A DNA stretch of 36,537 nucleotides from Saprospiraceae bacterium. GTDB taxonomy: Bacteria; Bacteroidota; Bacteroidia; Chitinophagales; Saprospiraceae. Shown here in pieces: positions 14,244 through 22,659 of the stretch. Location of the stretch: contig JADLDL010000064.1 of the NCBI GenBank assembly GCA_020846655.1, forward strand, positions 1 to 36,537. Reading direction: 5' to 3'. The notes beneath the pieces are model-generated. The model worked only from the letters and a program-made list of their open reading frames with translations, had not been told where the DNA came from and did no database searches. The translations under genes and the position numbers were made by a program. Each line of letters opens with the position of its first letter. The first letter of the stretch is position 1.

Positions 14244-16004
14244 ATGCACCGTGTTTTCCTACCCGCTCTTCTGTTGTGCATCCAATCCCTGGCCTTGGCC
14301 CAAAACCCTTCCTACCGCCCCCTGCATGATAATGTTTGGCTGATGGGCTACGAAAGTTTCGGGACCTCTCCCGATTGGGGCGGCACCCGGATTCTTTTTT
14401 CCTCCAACCCTCCCAAAACGATCCGAGAAGACCGGCATATGGATTTTGACATCACAGACGGCAGTATGAGCGACAGCAGTGGCCGCTTGCTGTTTTATAC
14501 CAATGGCTACTATATCGCCAATGCCAAAAACGACACGATGGTCGGGGGCGGGAGCATCAACCCGGATACCACCGTTTGGCAAAACAAACTCTACCAAGGC
14601 GTTTTGCCGCTTCCCTTTCCGGGGCATCCCAACCAATACTGTCTGATCCACGAAGTCAGTACCTTGGCGCCGGATATGTACAGTTTTCACAAAGTCTACC
14701 GCTGTCTGTATTCGATCATTGATATGAGCGGCGACAACGGGCGGGGAGTGGTGACCGAAGCCAACCGGCTGCTGCTAAATAATATCCTGTGCTATGGAAA
14801 ACTCACCGCCTGCCAACACGCCAATGGCCGGGACTGGTGGATCCTGATCCCGCAGTGGAACAGCGCGACCTATTTTTCCTTCCTGCTCTCTCCTGAGGGA
14901 TTTACCTACATGGGTAAACAACAACTCGGCGAGCCGCCGATTTCAAATGCAGGCCAGGCCGTTTTTTCACCCGATGGAAGCACCTATGCCAAGTTGAATT
15001 CGCCCGGCAGCCCGGGCGCCTGGCTGGATATCTACGATTTCGATCGCTGCACAGGTACCTTGAGCAATTACCGGAAAATATTCAAAAAGCCGGGAGATAT
15101 TTGCGGGTTAGCCATTTCACCCAATTCCAGATACTTATACCTTTCTCTTGGGCGGGTACTGTACCAATATGACCTGTACGCTGCTGACCTGGCAGGCAGC
15201 GAAACCGTAGTGGGCGAGTACGATGGGTTTCAGTCGCCACCGCTGTGGCCCACCTTCTTTTTCATGCTCCAATTGGCGCCGGATGGAAAAATCTACATGA
15301 ACAGCGCTTCCAACGTGAACCGGCTGCACGTGATCAGCGCGCCGGATTTTGCCGGCGCCGACTGCCAGTTTCAGCAACACGCCTTTGCTATTCCTACCCT
15401 GAACAACTGGAGCCTTCCGAACTTCCCCAACTACCGCCTGGGGCCGCTCGACGGCTCCGCCTGCGACACCCTGGGCCTCGACAACCACCCGGTGGCGCAT
15501 TTCCGTTGGGCGTTCTGGGATACCCTCTCGCCCCTGCATGTATTTTTCAACGACCTGTCGGTGTACGACCCACAGGAATGGCATTGGGATTTCGGCGACG
15601 GCGCCACCAGCACCGACAAGCACCCGGAGCACACCTATGCCGCCCCCGGCACCTACCCGGTCTGCCTAATCGTCAGCAACGACTACGGCGCCGATACCAT
15701 CTGTTACGCGCTGACACTGGGCGCTACGACCACACAAGCCGCTTCGTCCGCCCCCCTCCCCGCCCTGGCCTTGCCCAATCCTTTTCGTTCAGTGTTGTCC
15801 TTCGAGGCGCCGGTAGAGCCCTGGCAGCGCGTAGATGCGGTGTTGTTCGATGCCACGGGCCGGCTCCTGGCCCACACCGCCTGGCGGGGCCCGCACGGCG
15901 ACTGGCTCCTGGCAGACTTGCCCGCCGGGGTGTATTTTTACCAACTCACGGCGGACGACGGCCGGCAAGCGCGCGGAAAGGTGGTGAAGCAAGGCAAAAT
16001 GTAA
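14244..16004 (+). CDS. T9SS-secreted PKD-domain protein with propeller-like N-terminal region
   Basis: A 586-residue secreted protein. The signal peptide is about residues 1-19 (MHRVFLPALLLCIQSLALA). It continues with about 380 residues of beta-propeller type, including repeat-like phrases such as AVFSPDGSTYAKLNSPGS, LAISPNSRYLYLSLG and LQLAPDGKIYMNSASN. A PKD domain follows (EWHWDFGDGATSTDKHPEHT), then a type A T9SS sorting domain (ALPNPFRSVLSFEAPV to LPAGVYFYQLTADDG). The last three residues (GKM) and the TAA stop come from the R2-A repeat, so the native end was probably altered when the repeat arrived. Function is not recognisable beyond secretion and a likely binding role. Confidence 0.85.
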   Translation: MHRVFLPALLLCIQSLALAQNPSYRPLHDNVWLMGYESFGTSPDWGGTRILFSSNPPKTIREDRHMDFDITDGSMSDSSGRLLFYTNGYYIANAKNDTMVGGGSINPDTTVWQNKLYQGVLPLPFPGHPNQYCLIHEVSTLAPDMYSFHKVYRCLYSIIDMSGDNGRGVVTEANRLLLNNILCYGKLTACQHANGRDWWILIPQWNSATYFSFLLSPEGFTYMGKQQLGEPPISNAGQAVFSPDGSTYAKLNSPGSPGAWLDIYDFDRCTGTLSNYRKIFKKPGDICGLAISPNSRYLYLSLGRVLYQYDLYAADLAGSETVVGEYDGFQSPPLWPTFFFMLQLAPDGKIYMNSASNVNRLHVISAPDFAGADCQFQQHAFAIPTLNNWSLPNFPNYRLGPLDGSACDTLGLDNHPVAHFRWAFWDTLSPLHVFFNDLSVYDPQEWHWDFGDGATSTDKHPEHTYAAPGTYPVCLIVSNDYGADTICYALTLGATTTQAASSAPLPALALPNPFRSVLSFEAPVEPWQRVDAVLFDATGRLLAHTAWRGPHGDWLLADLPAGVYFYQLTADDGRQARGKVVKQGKM

Positions 16005-16215
16005 AATGTAAAATGTAAAAGTCAAAAGGGTGGTAGTGGTGATGGAAGGCCGGGAGGATAAGGTTGGGGTTGATTTTGGGTGGATTTTAAAGAATTGAAA
16101 ATCAAAGAATTGCCCCCGCTTCCCCGTTTTCAACGATATATGTTTTACACGCACTACATGCGGGTACGCTACCCCTCCCCACGAACACCCTTTTGACGTT
16201 TACATGTTACATGTT
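15996..16215. repeat. R2-A: AAAATGT heptamer inverted repeat at a convergent gene junction
   Basis: The left arm has three tandem AAAATGT words (15996-16016), then AAAAGTC and AAAAGGG. The right arm (16186-16215) is its reverse complement with AACATGT variants; over 30 bp the arms match at 27. Between them is about 150 bp with no recognisable gene. The left arm contains the TAA of the T9SS gene (16002-16004), and the right arm ends 5 bp short of the TGA of the DUF4406 gene at 16221. The segment after the left arm (GGGTGG, then ATGGAAGG) is shared with R2-B, so the two are copies of the same element. Confidence 0.88.
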
Positions 16216-16220
16216 GACTT

Positions 16221-16589
16221 TCACACCGTTTCCACGTCGTCGAGAGACATAAAAATGCGTTTGCCGTGTTCGGCACCGATCCGGATCATGTCGTCGGCGC
16301 CCTGCGAGGGCCCGCCGATGCGCAGGATGGCGTCGCAAAAGGAAATCAGCCGGATGGCGACAGGGTGAAAGAGGCTGTTGAAAATGGCGTCGCCGGTGGC
16401 TTTGGAGCCGGCCGTTTCGATGAGCGGCAAGGCAAACCACTCGCCCAGCACGGGCAAATGGCCCATTTCATAGAGGCGAAGGGCGGTTTCATTCATGGCA
16501 TCGACGTTGCGTTGGATCAAAATGGGGTCGTCGTTGGTGCCGGAGCGGTAGGGCCCGGCAACGAGAATCATCAGTCGTTGTGCAGACAT
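16221..16589 (-). CDS. DUF4406 / nucleoside 2-deoxyribosyltransferase-like protein
   Basis: A 122-residue cytoplasmic protein. The start MILVAGPYRSGTNDDP, the RNVDAMNETALRLYEMGH helix, LPVLGEWFALPL and the C-terminal ILRIGGPSQGADDMIRIG follow the fold of nucleoside 2-deoxyribosyltransferase-like proteins and DUF4406, which bind nucleotide-like ligands. I see no direct evidence for the actual substrate. The gene starts 15 bp after the transglutaminase-like gene on the same strand and is likely co-transcribed with it. Its stop (TGA) lies just outside the right arm of R2-A. Confidence 0.8.
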   Translation of the reverse strand: MSAQRLMILVAGPYRSGTNDDPILIQRNVDAMNETALRLYEMGHLPVLGEWFALPLIETAGSKATGDAIFNSLFHPVAIRLISFCDAILRIGGPSQGADDMIRIGAEHGKRIFMSLDDVETV

Positions 16590-16604
16590 TGGGTGCTTAG
16601 ATTG

Positions 16605-17552
16605 TTATGGACGAAGGCTTGGGTATGGCGCCGTCAATACGGCAAAATATTTTCGGTACGGGGTTTTATCCGAAATGGCGGTGAGTTCTACGTCAAAATG
16701 GCCTTCCGCCGGCAAGGGCACCCGCAGCACCGACAAATCGCCCTCTCGCTCCAGTTGGATCGTTGGCAGGATGGTTTCTTCGAACGTATCGACATTGCGC
16801 AGAATCACCCCTAGGGTCACCGATTTTGGAATGGCCAGGCGAAATGTCACTTGCCCGGAGTCGCGCTCCATGCGGGGTGGTTCGGGGCCGAAGCCCAGGG
16901 TGTAGTAGGCGTAGCCGATCTCCGGCAGGGCTTGGTAGAGCTCGTACGGGAGCGGATTGTCGTACAACAACCACTGGAGGCTATCGGGGTAGTGGCTCAG
17001 GGCAAAACGGGCCGGCGGCGGCAGGAAAAACAGGTCGCTGACGTCCTGTTTGGTCCATTGCGTAGTGGCCCAGGTGACGTCCAGGAGTTGCCACTGGCCG
17101 CCCAGGCGGACGCTGTTCCAGACATGGTTGCTGCGCCGGTCTTCGTTTAAAAATGACTCACCTTTGCCGTGGCCGGTCACCAGGGCATTTTCTATTCCAG
17201 CGGCGTCGAGCATGTATTTGAGCAAAACCGAAAAACCACCGCAAATGCCTTTTTTCCAGGCAAAAGTAGCCGCAGCCAGGTCGGTATTCAGGTCGTATGG
17301 CTGCCAGGATCGTTTGTGCAGGCCTTCGTGATCGTATTTGATGTTTTTGGCTATCCAGCAAAAAAGCTCCCGAACCCGTTCCGTGTCGTTGCGGGCCGGC
17401 TCGATCAGGCGGGCTGTGAGTTGGTCTAGTTTGGAAAAATTATCCTCCCGGATGCTGTCGGCATGGGCGTCGATGGCCGCGTAGGGATGGGTTTGGGCAA
17501 AAGACGAAAAGGAAAACAGGAAGAGTAAAAAAACAAGGCTGAAGTATCGCAT
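16605..17552 (-). CDS. Exported transglutaminase-like (papain-fold) protein
   Basis: A 315-residue protein with signal peptide MRYFSLVFLLFLFSFSSFAQ and a transglutaminase-like core of the kyphoscoliosis-peptidase type. The catalytic Cys is in KGICGGFSVLLKYML, the His in SNHVWNSVRL and the Asp in WQLLDVTWA, in the correct order. It also has ELFCWIAKNIKYD, which usually precedes the core. The C-terminal about 100 residues are beta-rich. I start at the ATG at 17552 because it gives the signal peptide; upstream the frame stays open only because it runs into the stop-free R1-B array. The protein would act in the periplasm or outside as a protease or crosslinker. Followed by the DUF4406 gene. Confidence 0.87.
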   Translation of the reverse strand: MRYFSLVFLLFLFSFSSFAQTHPYAAIDAHADSIREDNFSKLDQLTARLIEPARNDTERVRELFCWIAKNIKYDHEGLHKRSWQPYDLNTDLAAATFAWKKGICGGFSVLLKYMLDAAGIENALVTGHGKGESFLNEDRRSNHVWNSVRLGGQWQLLDVTWATTQWTKQDVSDLFFLPPPARFALSHYPDSLQWLLYDNPLPYELYQALPEIGYAYYTLGFGPEPPRMERDSGQVTFRLAIPKSVTLGVILRNVDTFEETILPTIQLEREGDLSVLRVPLPAEGHFDVELTAISDKTPYRKYFAVLTAPYPSLRP

Positions 17553-17644
17553 AGTCGAAACAAAACAAGCCGGCGAACCGGGGGTTACATTTAGCCGGGC
17601 AGTAAAACGACAAAGCCCGGGATTTAGTTGCCAGTAGCCAAATC

Positions 17645-17857
17645 GGGGTGCGTGTTTCGGGGAGCGTGGTGCGTGGTGCGTGTTGCGGAGTGCGGGGGCT
17701 TTCAAAGTATGTTTTTCTCCATGGGGAAAATCAGGGTGTAAAATTTCAAGCCATTTTGCGCATCACGAAACACGCACCCCGAAACACGAAACACGCATCC
17801 CGAAACACGCATCCCGAAACACGCACCCCGAAACACGCACCCCGAAACACGAAACAC
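17645..17857. repeat. R1-B: second heptamer-word inverted-repeat element, core inverted relative to R1-A
   Basis: Left arm 17645-17700 has eight words (GGGGTGC, GTGTTTC, GTGGTGC and variants). The 59-bp core (17701-17759) reads on the minus strand CAAAATGGCTTGAAATT, then TACACCCTGATTTT and GAGAAAAACATACTT. Right arm 17760-17857 has 14 words, mainly GAAACAC, GCACCCC and GCATCCC, followed by one degenerate word. The total of 213 bp matches R1-A (212 bp), and as in R1-A the long arm adjoins the CAAAATGG side. It fills most of the 362-bp space between two divergent genes with signal peptides; I see nothing else in that space. Confidence 0.9.
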
Positions 17858-17914
17858 GCTCTCCATCCCGTGCGATTCCGTTTCTTTGCCCCCGTACCAT
17901 CCGTTTGTATTGTT

Positions 17915-20900
17915 ATGAAAAATTGGCTTGCTGCTCTGGCGTTTTGCCTGCTCCCGCATTTGTTTTTTGCTCAAAAACTCTTCCCGCCCGCTCCGGTGCG
18001 CGGCGAAAAACTGCCGGCCTGGGCTGCCGAAATGTACGGCCCGCAGCCCAACGTTTGGCGGGTAGACGCCGGCTACCGCGCCTGGCGCGCCGCCAACCCC
18101 GGCGTAAAAACGACCTTTTCCCAATTTTATAAAAAATGGCGGCGCGCAGCCCAACCCTGGTGCACCGCCGAAGGTTTTATCGACAAATCTCCACCGCACG
18201 CGCGCCTCCACGAACGCGGCAGCGGCGCCGGCCAGTGGACCAACATCGGCCCTTTCGAAACCTTCAACACCAATACCGGCCCCGACCCGCTGGCCAAATC
18301 CGAACAAGCCAACGTGTACTGCATCGACCAGTCGCTGTCCGACCCCCAGGTGTTGTATTGCGGCACCGAGGGCGCCGAAATGTTCAAAAGCACCGACCGC
18401 GGCCAGTCCTGGACCTGCGTGTCCCGCGACTACGAAATTTCCTCTGTCACTGCCCTGGAAATTCACCCCTCGGACCCGGCCATCGTGCTCGCCGGCGAAG
18501 GCAACCGCCTGCGCCGCAGCGCCAACGGCGGCCAAACCTGGTCCATCGTGCTCGACGTGCCCGATCTCCAGCCCAATGAGTTGTTGTTCAATCCTGCTGA
18601 CCCGCAAATTGCCCTCGCTGCCACCTGGAAAGGCCTCTGGCGCAGCACCGACGGCGGCCTGAATTGGACCCAACTGCGGCCCGAACCCAGTTACGATGTC
18701 CACTGGAAAACCGACGACCCGCAAACCGCCTTCCTGCTGCGCCACGACGCCACAGACAAGATTTGCCGGTTTTACAAATCCACCGACGCCGGGCTCAGTT
18801 GGACCGTGCGCACCGAGGGCTGGTTTTTCAGCGACGACCCTGCCCGCAACGACGGCGGCGCGCGCCTGGCCGTCACCGACGCCGACCCCAACCGGCTCTA
18901 CGCGGTGCTCATCGGCGAAGGCAAAGCCGGCGACGACGGCTTCATCGGCATCTGGCGCAGCAACGACGCCGGCGAAACCTGGACCCTGCCCAACGGCCCC
19001 GCCGGCGCACCCTTCGACGATACCCTGCACCCCAATATGGCCACCATCGGCCTCACCGGCGGCTACCACCAGGGCTTTTACAACCTCGGCCTCGACGCCT
19101 CCGACACCAACCCCGACGAACTGCTGGCTGGTTTTCTCAAACTCTGGCGCTCGCGCGACGGCGCCGCCTCCTTCGAGTGCATCGGCGGCTACTGCGGCAA
19201 TGCGTTCAACTACGTGCACCCCGATTGCCAGGAAATCGAGATCAACGGCGCCGACGTCTGGATGACATCCGACGGCGGCGTGGAATATTCCAGCGATTTT
19301 TTCGAGACCCACTACGCCCGCAACCGGGGCATCACGAGTTCTGATTTCTGGGGCTTCGCTACCGGCTGGAACGACGACGTGCTCGTGGGCGGCCGCTACC
19401 ACAACGGAAACATGGGCTGGTACGAAGACTGGTTGCCCGGCGAATGCCTGGGCCTGGGCGGTGGCGAGGCGCCCACCGGCTATGTCAACCCCGGCGAAGC
19501 CCGCAGGACCTATTATTCCGATATCGGTGGCGTGGTGCTGCCGGAGATTCAAAACGGCCCGGCTAACTATTTTTCTATCGGAAAATACCCCAACGAGAGT
19601 TACTACGACGCTGAAAGCGGCGAAATGGAATGGGACCCGCGCTGCTGGAATCATTTTTACGTCAGCAAAGCCAATATCCTCTGGAAAACCACCGACGGCG
19701 GCGCTACCTTCGATACGGTGTTTGCCTTTCCCGGCGGCGCCGACGCCTACCTCACCGGTTTCGAACAAAGCCGCAGCAACCCCGATGTGTTGTACCTGTT
19801 CCAACGGGCAGCCTACACCTGGGACCCCGGTTTTCTCTGGAAAACAACCGATGGCGGCGCCACCTGGCTGAGCCTTACCCTGCCCCCCGGTTATGCCCGG
19901 CGTATGCTGCTGACGCTCAGCCCGGAGGACGAAAACCTGCTCTGGGTAGCCTACCCGGATGGCGCAGATGGCCAAAAAATATACCGTTCCGCCAACGGCG
20001 GCCAGTCTTGGGACAACCTGAGTACCCCTGCCCTCGACGGCGAACACCTGTCGTATCTGCTGCACCAGGGCGGCACCAACGGCGGCGTGTACCTCGGCAC
20101 GTATCGCAGTATTTGGTACCGGAACGATAGCATGTCCGACTGGGAGCCGTTCGGCGACGGCTTGCCCAAAAGCGTGGCTACCTGCATCCTGCGGCCGTTT
20201 TACCGCGACGCCAAACTCCGGCTCGGCGCCTACGGCAAGGGTATCTGGGAAAGCCCGTTTTTCGAGCCGTCCCGCCCGGTTGCCCAGCCTATGGTCGACC
20301 AGCGCGAAACCAGTTGCCCCGGCGACACCCTCCAGTTCGACGATTATTCCATGCTGGCCCACGCCGGCGCTACCTGGGCCTGGCAGTTTCCGGGCGGCAG
20401 CCCGGCCAGTTCCAGCCTCCGCAACCCGCAGGTGGTGTACCAAACGCCCGGGGAATACGACGTGACCCTCACGGTGACCAATCCGCAGGGTTCAAGCAGT
20501 AAAACCGTAGCCAAAATGGTTCGGGTGTACGAGCCGGTCATCAGTCCGGTACCCAGCATCCATACCTTCGAAAACGGGCTGGGTAATTGCAGCATCGTCA
20601 ACCCAGACAATTCCATCACCTGGAGGCCGGTGGCACTGAATACCTGCGACCCCGCCGGCGACACTGCTTATTTTGTTGAAAATTTCGTGTACAGCGGCTA
20701 TGGGCAGGACGAACTGGTGTTGCCTGTGAATTTGGACCTGACCCAGTTGACCCAGCCCATGCTCTCGTTTCGGGTAGCCTATGCCCCTTACATTGACGCC
20801 GGTGGCATTTTTATTGATTCGATGAAAGTGCTGGTGTCGGCCGATTGCGGCGCTACGTTTCAAACCTTGTTCCGCAGCGGCGGCGAAGCCCTGAGCACCA

Positions 20901-21376
20901 CCACATCGGGCGGCGGCCCGGGGAATTTGTACGAAACCGAAGCGTTTTCGCCCCAATCCTGCGCCGAATGGCGCGATGTCACGCTGGATTTGGGCGCTTT
21001 TGCCGGAAAATACATCACCATAAAATTTCTGAGCCAATCGGGCTATGGCAACAACCTGTACCTCGACGAGATCGCGCTCAACGGCCAACCCCTCGTCGGT
21101 ACGAATACCCTTCAGCATGCCGACCTGAAACTATCCGCTTTCCCCAACCCGGGCACCGGCCCGCTGCGCTTGTCGGGGTATACCGCCACCGCCGAACCAG
21201 CCGTACTGACACTGCGTCACCCGACCGGCCAGGTGCTCGAAACCAGGACGTTATCCCTGCCTGCGGGCCCTTGGGAGCAAACGCTGTCGCTAGCCCAGTG
21301 GCCGGCCGGCGTGTATGCCCTGGAACTGCGCACCGAATCGGGTAGGGTAGGGGTGCTTAAAATATTGCGGCAATAA
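17915..21376 (+). CDS. T9SS-secreted sortilin/BNR-repeat protein with PKD domain
   Basis: A 1153-residue secreted protein. The start is the ATG at 17915, which gives the signal peptide MKNWLAALAFCLLPHLFFAQ. The frame is open 89 codons further upstream, but only because it crosses the stop-free R1-B array. The body is a VPS10/sortilin-type propeller with at least eight Asp-box-like motifs (KSTDRGQSW, RSANGGQTW, RSTDGGLNW, KSTDAGLSW, RSNDAGETW, KTTDGGATF, KTTDGGATW, RSANGGQSW). A PKD domain follows (about 800-890, ATWAWQFPGGSPASSS), then a beta-sandwich region (about 900-1060) and a type A T9SS sorting domain (AFPNPGTGPLRLSGY to WPAGVYALEL). This layout occurs in secreted glycan-binding or hydrolytic proteins, but no catalytic residues can be assigned. 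Confidence 0.88.
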   Translation: MKNWLAALAFCLLPHLFFAQKLFPPAPVRGEKLPAWAAEMYGPQPNVWRVDAGYRAWRAANPGVKTTFSQFYKKWRRAAQPWCTAEGFIDKSPPHARLHERGSGAGQWTNIGPFETFNTNTGPDPLAKSEQANVYCIDQSLSDPQVLYCGTEGAEMFKSTDRGQSWTCVSRDYEISSVTALEIHPSDPAIVLAGEGNRLRRSANGGQTWSIVLDVPDLQPNELLFNPADPQIALAATWKGLWRSTDGGLNWTQLRPEPSYDVHWKTDDPQTAFLLRHDATDKICRFYKSTDAGLSWTVRTEGWFFSDDPARNDGGARLAVTDADPNRLYAVLIGEGKAGDDGFIGIWRSNDAGETWTLPNGPAGAPFDDTLHPNMATIGLTGGYHQGFYNLGLDASDTNPDELLAGFLKLWRSRDGAASFECIGGYCGNAFNYVHPDCQEIEINGADVWMTSDGGVEYSSDFFETHYARNRGITSSDFWGFATGWNDDVLVGGRYHNGNMGWYEDWLPGECLGLGGGEAPTGYVNPGEARRTYYSDIGGVVLPEIQNGPANYFSIGKYPNESYYDAESGEMEWDPRCWNHFYVSKANILWKTTDGGATFDTVFAFPGGADAYLTGFEQSRSNPDVLYLFQRAAYTWDPGFLWKTTDGGATWLSLTLPPGYARRMLLTLSPEDENLLWVAYPDGADGQKIYRSANGGQSWDNLSTPALDGEHLSYLLHQGGTNGGVYLGTYRSIWYRNDSMSDWEPFGDGLPKSVATCILRPFYRDAKLRLGAYGKGIWESPFFEPSRPVAQPMVDQRETSCPGDTLQFDDYSMLAHAGATWAWQFPGGSPASSSLRNPQVVYQTPGEYDVTLTVTNPQGSSSKTVAKMVRVYEPVISPVPSIHTFENGLGNCSIVNPDNSITWRPVALNTCDPAGDTAYFVENFVYSGYGQDELVLPVNLDLTQLTQPMLSFRVAYAPYIDAGGIFIDSMKVLVSADCGATFQTLFRSGGEALSTTTSGGGPGNLYETEAFSPQSCAEWRDVTLDLGAFAGKYITIKFLSQSGYGNNLYLDEIALNGQPLVGTNTLQHADLKLSAFPNPGTGPLRLSGYTATAEPAVLTLRHPTGQVLETRTLSLPAGPWEQTLSLAQWPAGVYALELRTESGRVGVLKILRQ

Positions 21377-21381
21377 ATGAA

Positions 21382-21582
21382 GGAGGAAGAAATGTAAAAG
21401 GCAAAATGTAAAATGTAAAATGTAAAAGGGTGGATGGGGTCGAATGGAAGGTTGGGGCAAGGAATTTAATCCTTAAACAAAGTACAGCAAAGAAAAAATG
21501 AAACGACACCGTCGTTCCGGCAAGCCGTTCTCAACCTTTTACATTCTACATTTTACATTTTGCCTTTTACATTGCTTCCTCC
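21382..21582. repeat. R2-B: AAAATGT heptamer inverted repeat reaching into the dipeptidase coding end
   Basis: Arms 21382-21430 and 21534-21582 match at 46 of 49 positions in inverted orientation. The left arm reads AAAAGGC, then AAAATGT three times, then AAAAGGG. The repeat includes a GGAGGAAG segment which, on the right side, is part of the dipeptidase coding sequence (codons for WEEA); the ATG TAA end of that gene lies inside the arm. The 103 bp between arms shows no gene. It occupies the junction between the convergent T9SS gene (stop 21376) and the dipeptidase gene. Confidence 0.9.
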
Positions 21583-22646
21583 CAGTTTCGCCGGAGGAAG
21601 GACAGCCAGTTGCCGTGCATGATTTGCTCGATATCGGTGGCCGAATAGCCTTTGGCGGCCAGCAAGGCATCTAGTTTTTGCAAATCGGCGATGGTGTGCA
21701 GGTCGGCGGGGCACTGCTCGGTGCCGAAGCCGCCGTCCAGGTCGGAGCCGATGCCAACGTGGCGGGCATTGCCGGCCAACTGGCAAATGTGGTCGATGTG
21801 TTGAACCACTTTTTCCAGGTTGCAGTCCATGCCCTGCGGGGTGGATTGCTGCCGGACCCAGTTGGGCACGATCATCCAGGCGTCCATTGGGGCGCCGAGT
21901 ACGGCGTCGCGGTCGATGAGCGCCCGAATTTGTTCGTCTGAAAATTGCCGGTTGTGGGGGACCAGGGCCCGGCAGTTCTGGTGGCTGGCCCAAACCGGGC
22001 CCTGAAAATGATCCAGGGCTTGCCAAAAAGCGTCGTCGCAGAGGTGGGTGGCGTCGAGAATCAAGCCAAGCGATTCCATTTTTTTCAACAAATCCAAACC
22101 GGCTTGCCCCATTTTGCCGCTGGAGTCGGTGCCGTTGGCGTAGCGTCCGGGGCCGTAATGCGCTGGCCCGACGGCCCGCAGGCCATAGGCCCAGGCGATA
22201 TCGAGGTAATCCGGGTGAACCAAGGAGTCGGCGCCTTCCAGGCTAAGGATATACCCGACAGGCTTGTGTTCTACAGGAGCGCCGTCGTTCCAAAACGACA
22301 GGTGTTGTTCCAGCCCGGCCAGGTCGCGGATCGGGGTCATTTCACCGGCGGCTTCCATGGCACGGTACCAGGCGAGTTGCGCTTGGGTGTGCGCCCAGGC
22401 TTGCTCGGGTGAGTGCCAGCCCGGCAACGGATTATCGGGCGCCACAAAGCGGGCGATCTGAGTGGCGACCACCAAACCGATATTGCCCTTGCGCAATTCG
22501 GGCAGCGACACCGTGGCCCGGCCGCGGTCGGGCTTGTCGTTCAGGCCGGCTTCGCGGGCATTGATGGCCGATACCGGCTGCCGCAAATCGCGGTTCCACT
22601 CCATGGCGTTCATGCTGAGGTCGAGGTGCGCGTCGAAAAGAAACAT
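21567..22646 (-). CDS. Membrane (renal-type) dipeptidase, peptidase family M19
   Basis: A 359-residue zinc dipeptidase. Metal-binding signatures are present: DAHLDLS near the N-terminus (His7, Asp9), LSLEGADSL with the bridging Glu, LILDATHLCDDAF and VWASHQNCR with histidines, and GIGSDLDGGFG with the Asp. The family hydrolyses dipeptides, including those with a D-residue at the C-terminal side. No signal peptide is seen, so it is probably cytoplasmic. It is the last gene of an operon with RidA and a D-amino-acid PLP enzyme, with a gap of 13 bp. The final Met and TAA stop lie in the right arm of R2-B, so the C-terminus has been formed by the repeat. Confidence 0.93.
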   Translation of the reverse strand: MFLFDAHLDLSMNAMEWNRDLRQPVSAINAREAGLNDKPDRGRATVSLPELRKGNIGLVVATQIARFVAPDNPLPGWHSPEQAWAHTQAQLAWYRAMEAAGEMTPIRDLAGLEQHLSFWNDGAPVEHKPVGYILSLEGADSLVHPDYLDIAWAYGLRAVGPAHYGPGRYANGTDSSGKMGQAGLDLLKKMESLGLILDATHLCDDAFWQALDHFQGPVWASHQNCRALVPHNRQFSDEQIRALIDRDAVLGAPMDAWMIVPNWVRQQSTPQGMDCNLEKVVQHIDHICQLAGNARHVGIGSDLDGGFGTEQCPADLHTIADLQKLDALLAAKGYSATDIEQIMHGNWLSFLRRNWEEAM

Positions 22647-22659
22647 GGCAATAGTTGTT

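Noticed and set aside
17648-17914. 89-codon N-terminal extension of the sortilin-repeat protein
   Set aside because: The frame is open only because the R1-B array has no stops. The ATG at 17915 begins a classical signal peptide, so the extension is not a protein part.
17702-20443. 913-codon minus-strand open frame opposite the sortilin-repeat gene
   Set aside because: No domain signal, Ala/Gly/Val-rich, antisense to a protein with signal peptide, Asp-box repeats, PKD and T9SS domains. Its N- and C-terminal parts also pass through repeat sequence.
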